Shown one piece after another: positions 62,498-64,000 of a stretch of DNA of 64,000 nt (its first letter is position 1; each line of letters opens with the position of its first letter). This stretch comes from Tetrahymena thermophila SB210 (lineage: Eukaryota; Ciliophora; Oligohymenophorea; Hymenostomatida; Tetrahymenidae), in contig NW_002476246.1 in assembly GCF_000189635.1 (NCBI RefSeq), positions 1,054,001 to 1,118,000 of the forward strand. The letters run 5' to 3'. The notes under the pieces were generated by a model. It ran no database searches and was not told the DNA's origin. It saw nothing but the letters and a program-made list of their open reading frames with translations. A program made the position numbers and the translations under genes.

Positions 62498-64000
62498 ATG
62501 AGCATAAAAGGAATTAATGATAGAAGACATCTTTTTGAATCTAACTATATGTAATCATTTGCAGATTAAAAAACTAAAAATGATGAAATAGAAGATATTA
62601 TGAGTATTTCAATTGATAGATCTAAAATAAATACTATTTAAGATATTAAAATTCAAATTGAACCTAATAATTAGTAGAAATTTACTAAAGCTGAGAGTTG
62701 TGATGAGCCTACAGTAATATAAATAGATAATTTGTCCTTCTCTAAATCTATGCTAAATCAAAATAGTGTATCTAATAGGAGGCCTATTTCGTAGATTTTA
62801 ATAGATTCGCCCAAAAATCAATCTCGTAGCTTCCATAATTTAGATTCATAAAGCTAAGTTCATAGGAAGAGTAAGAATTTAAATAACAAACAAATAAACG
62901 AATGTTCTCCTGAAAAGAAAAGTCTTTTCCTGCTTGGTTCTCCTTTATTTTAAAAAATTCAAGAAAATGGCATGTAAAATGAAAAAGAAAAATAATCAGA
63001 TTCACCATAAAATGGATATAGTTTATCACCTTTAAATAACTGCTTTTTGATGTTTAGGAAGACTAACATGGTTAAAAAATTCATTCAAAATATCAAAAAG
63101 AGGACAGAAAAATACAATTTCAAATGTCTTTCTAAATATTAATTCAATATGATAGGTGATAAATCTGCAGATTACAATTATTATAAACAAAAATAATTAA
63201 TCTATGCTAACGTAAATTATATTTCAAATAATATAACAAAATTAATATTGTATTTTTCTATTTTAAACAGGAAGAAAACTTTGATACTAAAATTTAGAGA
63301 TTACAGAAGCGTAATTAATTGAATTTACAAATACAAAAATAAACATTTATTATTAGTTTATTTACTTTATTTATTTTACATTAAATAATAAAAGTACTTG
63401 ACAGATATCTATTAAATAGTGAAAAGATTATTTTTTAGCCAGTATTTAAATATTAAACTTAAATTACCTTATTAATTTAATCTTTTTATATTAGGATTCT
63501 GCATTTAGTATTTTATGGGACATTTTGACCACAATAATCTGGATCCTTATCATATTTTATATCCCAATTTAGATTAATTTGATAGATAGTGATTTCATTG
63601 ATTTTAAAAAACCTCATGAATTCATTACAGTTTTTATAATACTGGAAACGCTGGTGAAAATTAATAGAGTAAACAACCTTAATTAGAATCTAATGTATTA
63701 AATAGCTAAAAATTAATTAATATTAGGCTGTTTTCAAAAGAGGAATGATAATTACAAATAGACAACAAATTCTTCAAGAATACCTCTCTCAAGAAGCGAA
63801 GTAATTACTTAATCTGAAAATTGATGAACTCAATAATTTTCCTAATTTCATTAAACTTAGATATGATTTGATCATTTTAGTATTTCATTTAGTTTCAGAA
63901 ACTCACTCCAGCTTATATTTCCTTGAATATATCTTAGAGCTTAGGATTCTTAGAGTCACGAAAACCTACCAAGACTTATTTTAACAGATAGATTAGGAGC
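62498..64000 (+). CDS. Second K+ channel gene, 5' part only
   Basis: ATG 62498 opens a long cytoplasmic N-terminus (MSIKGINDRRHLFESN onward) ending in FIQNIKKRTEKYNFK and DKSADYNYYKQ, the same pre-S1 layout as the upstream channel. Exon 1 ends near 63223 before GTAAAT. The next exon, from about 63496, gives S1 (DSAFSILWDILTTIIWILII) and S2 (EFITVFIILETLVKINR). A short intron (63671-63723) separates it from AVFKRGMIITNRQQILQEYL and an S3-S4 region with ILELRILRVTKTYQDLF, where spaced Arg/Lys mark S4. The frame is open at the window edge; pore and CNBD lie beyond it. It is a tandem paralogue of the 57.6-kb gene, but it keeps S3-S4. Confidence 0.8.

Noticed and set aside
3469..63999. Many in-frame TAA and TAG codons that would make every gene a pseudogene in the standard code
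   Set aside because: They occur at Gln-like positions throughout intact domains, and a tRNA-Gln(UUA) is present. This is the ciliate code, not decay.

Overview
This is macronuclear DNA of a ciliate, almost certainly Tetrahymena (probably T. thermophila). The sequence is very AT-rich, and reading frames stay open only if TAA and TAG are read as Gln and TGA is the sole stop. Introns are short to medium, AT-rich and GT..AG. Two independent anchors support the assignment: a tRNA-Gln with anticodon UUA, which reads UAA, and an intact 719-residue gene that I recognise as the Tetrahymena telomerase-associated protein p80. The standard genetic code makes most genes here look like strings of fragments; all calls below use the ciliate code.

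Layout, left to right. 0-3.5 kb is AT-rich spacer. 3.5-8.0 kb (+) is an N-terminally MGC-starting pseudokinase fused to leucine-rich repeats, one repeat per exon. 9.5-12.4 kb (-) is the WD40 ribosome-biogenesis factor UTP4/cirhin. 13.2-14.3 kb (+) is an unrecognised protein. 15.4-17.1 kb (-) is a divergent mitochondrial carrier. 17.1-21.5 kb is a long spacer ahead of a three-repeat Myb transcription factor (21.5-28.4 kb, +). 30.1-31.4 kb (-) is a divergent LRR-like protein. 32.2 kb (+) is the tRNA-Gln(UUA). 33.9-36.0 kb (+) is p80 (TROVE plus vWA). 39.0-41.4 kb (-) is an Asn/Gln-rich protein.

42.3-54.2 kb (-) is the largest gene, about 12 kb with at least 16 exons: a P4-type ATPase fused to a two-domain guanylyl cyclase. 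It is followed, divergently, by a second exon-per-repeat LRR gene (54.8-57.3 kb, +) and two tandem cyclic-nucleotide-binding-domain K+ channel genes (57.6-61.9 kb, and 62.5 kb to beyond the window end, +).

Genes appear to be independent transcription units, as expected in a ciliate. The guanylyl cyclase and the two CNBD channels lie within 22 kb of each other and could belong to the same cyclic-nucleotide signalling pathway, but nothing in the sequence ties them together beyond proximity. The most unusual items are the first CNBD channel, which seems to lack S3-S4 and carries a CCHC zinc-knuckle motif after the CNBD, and the ATPase-cyclase fusion. Intron boundaries were placed by eye from GT..AG, phase and protein continuity; the less certain ones are stated.
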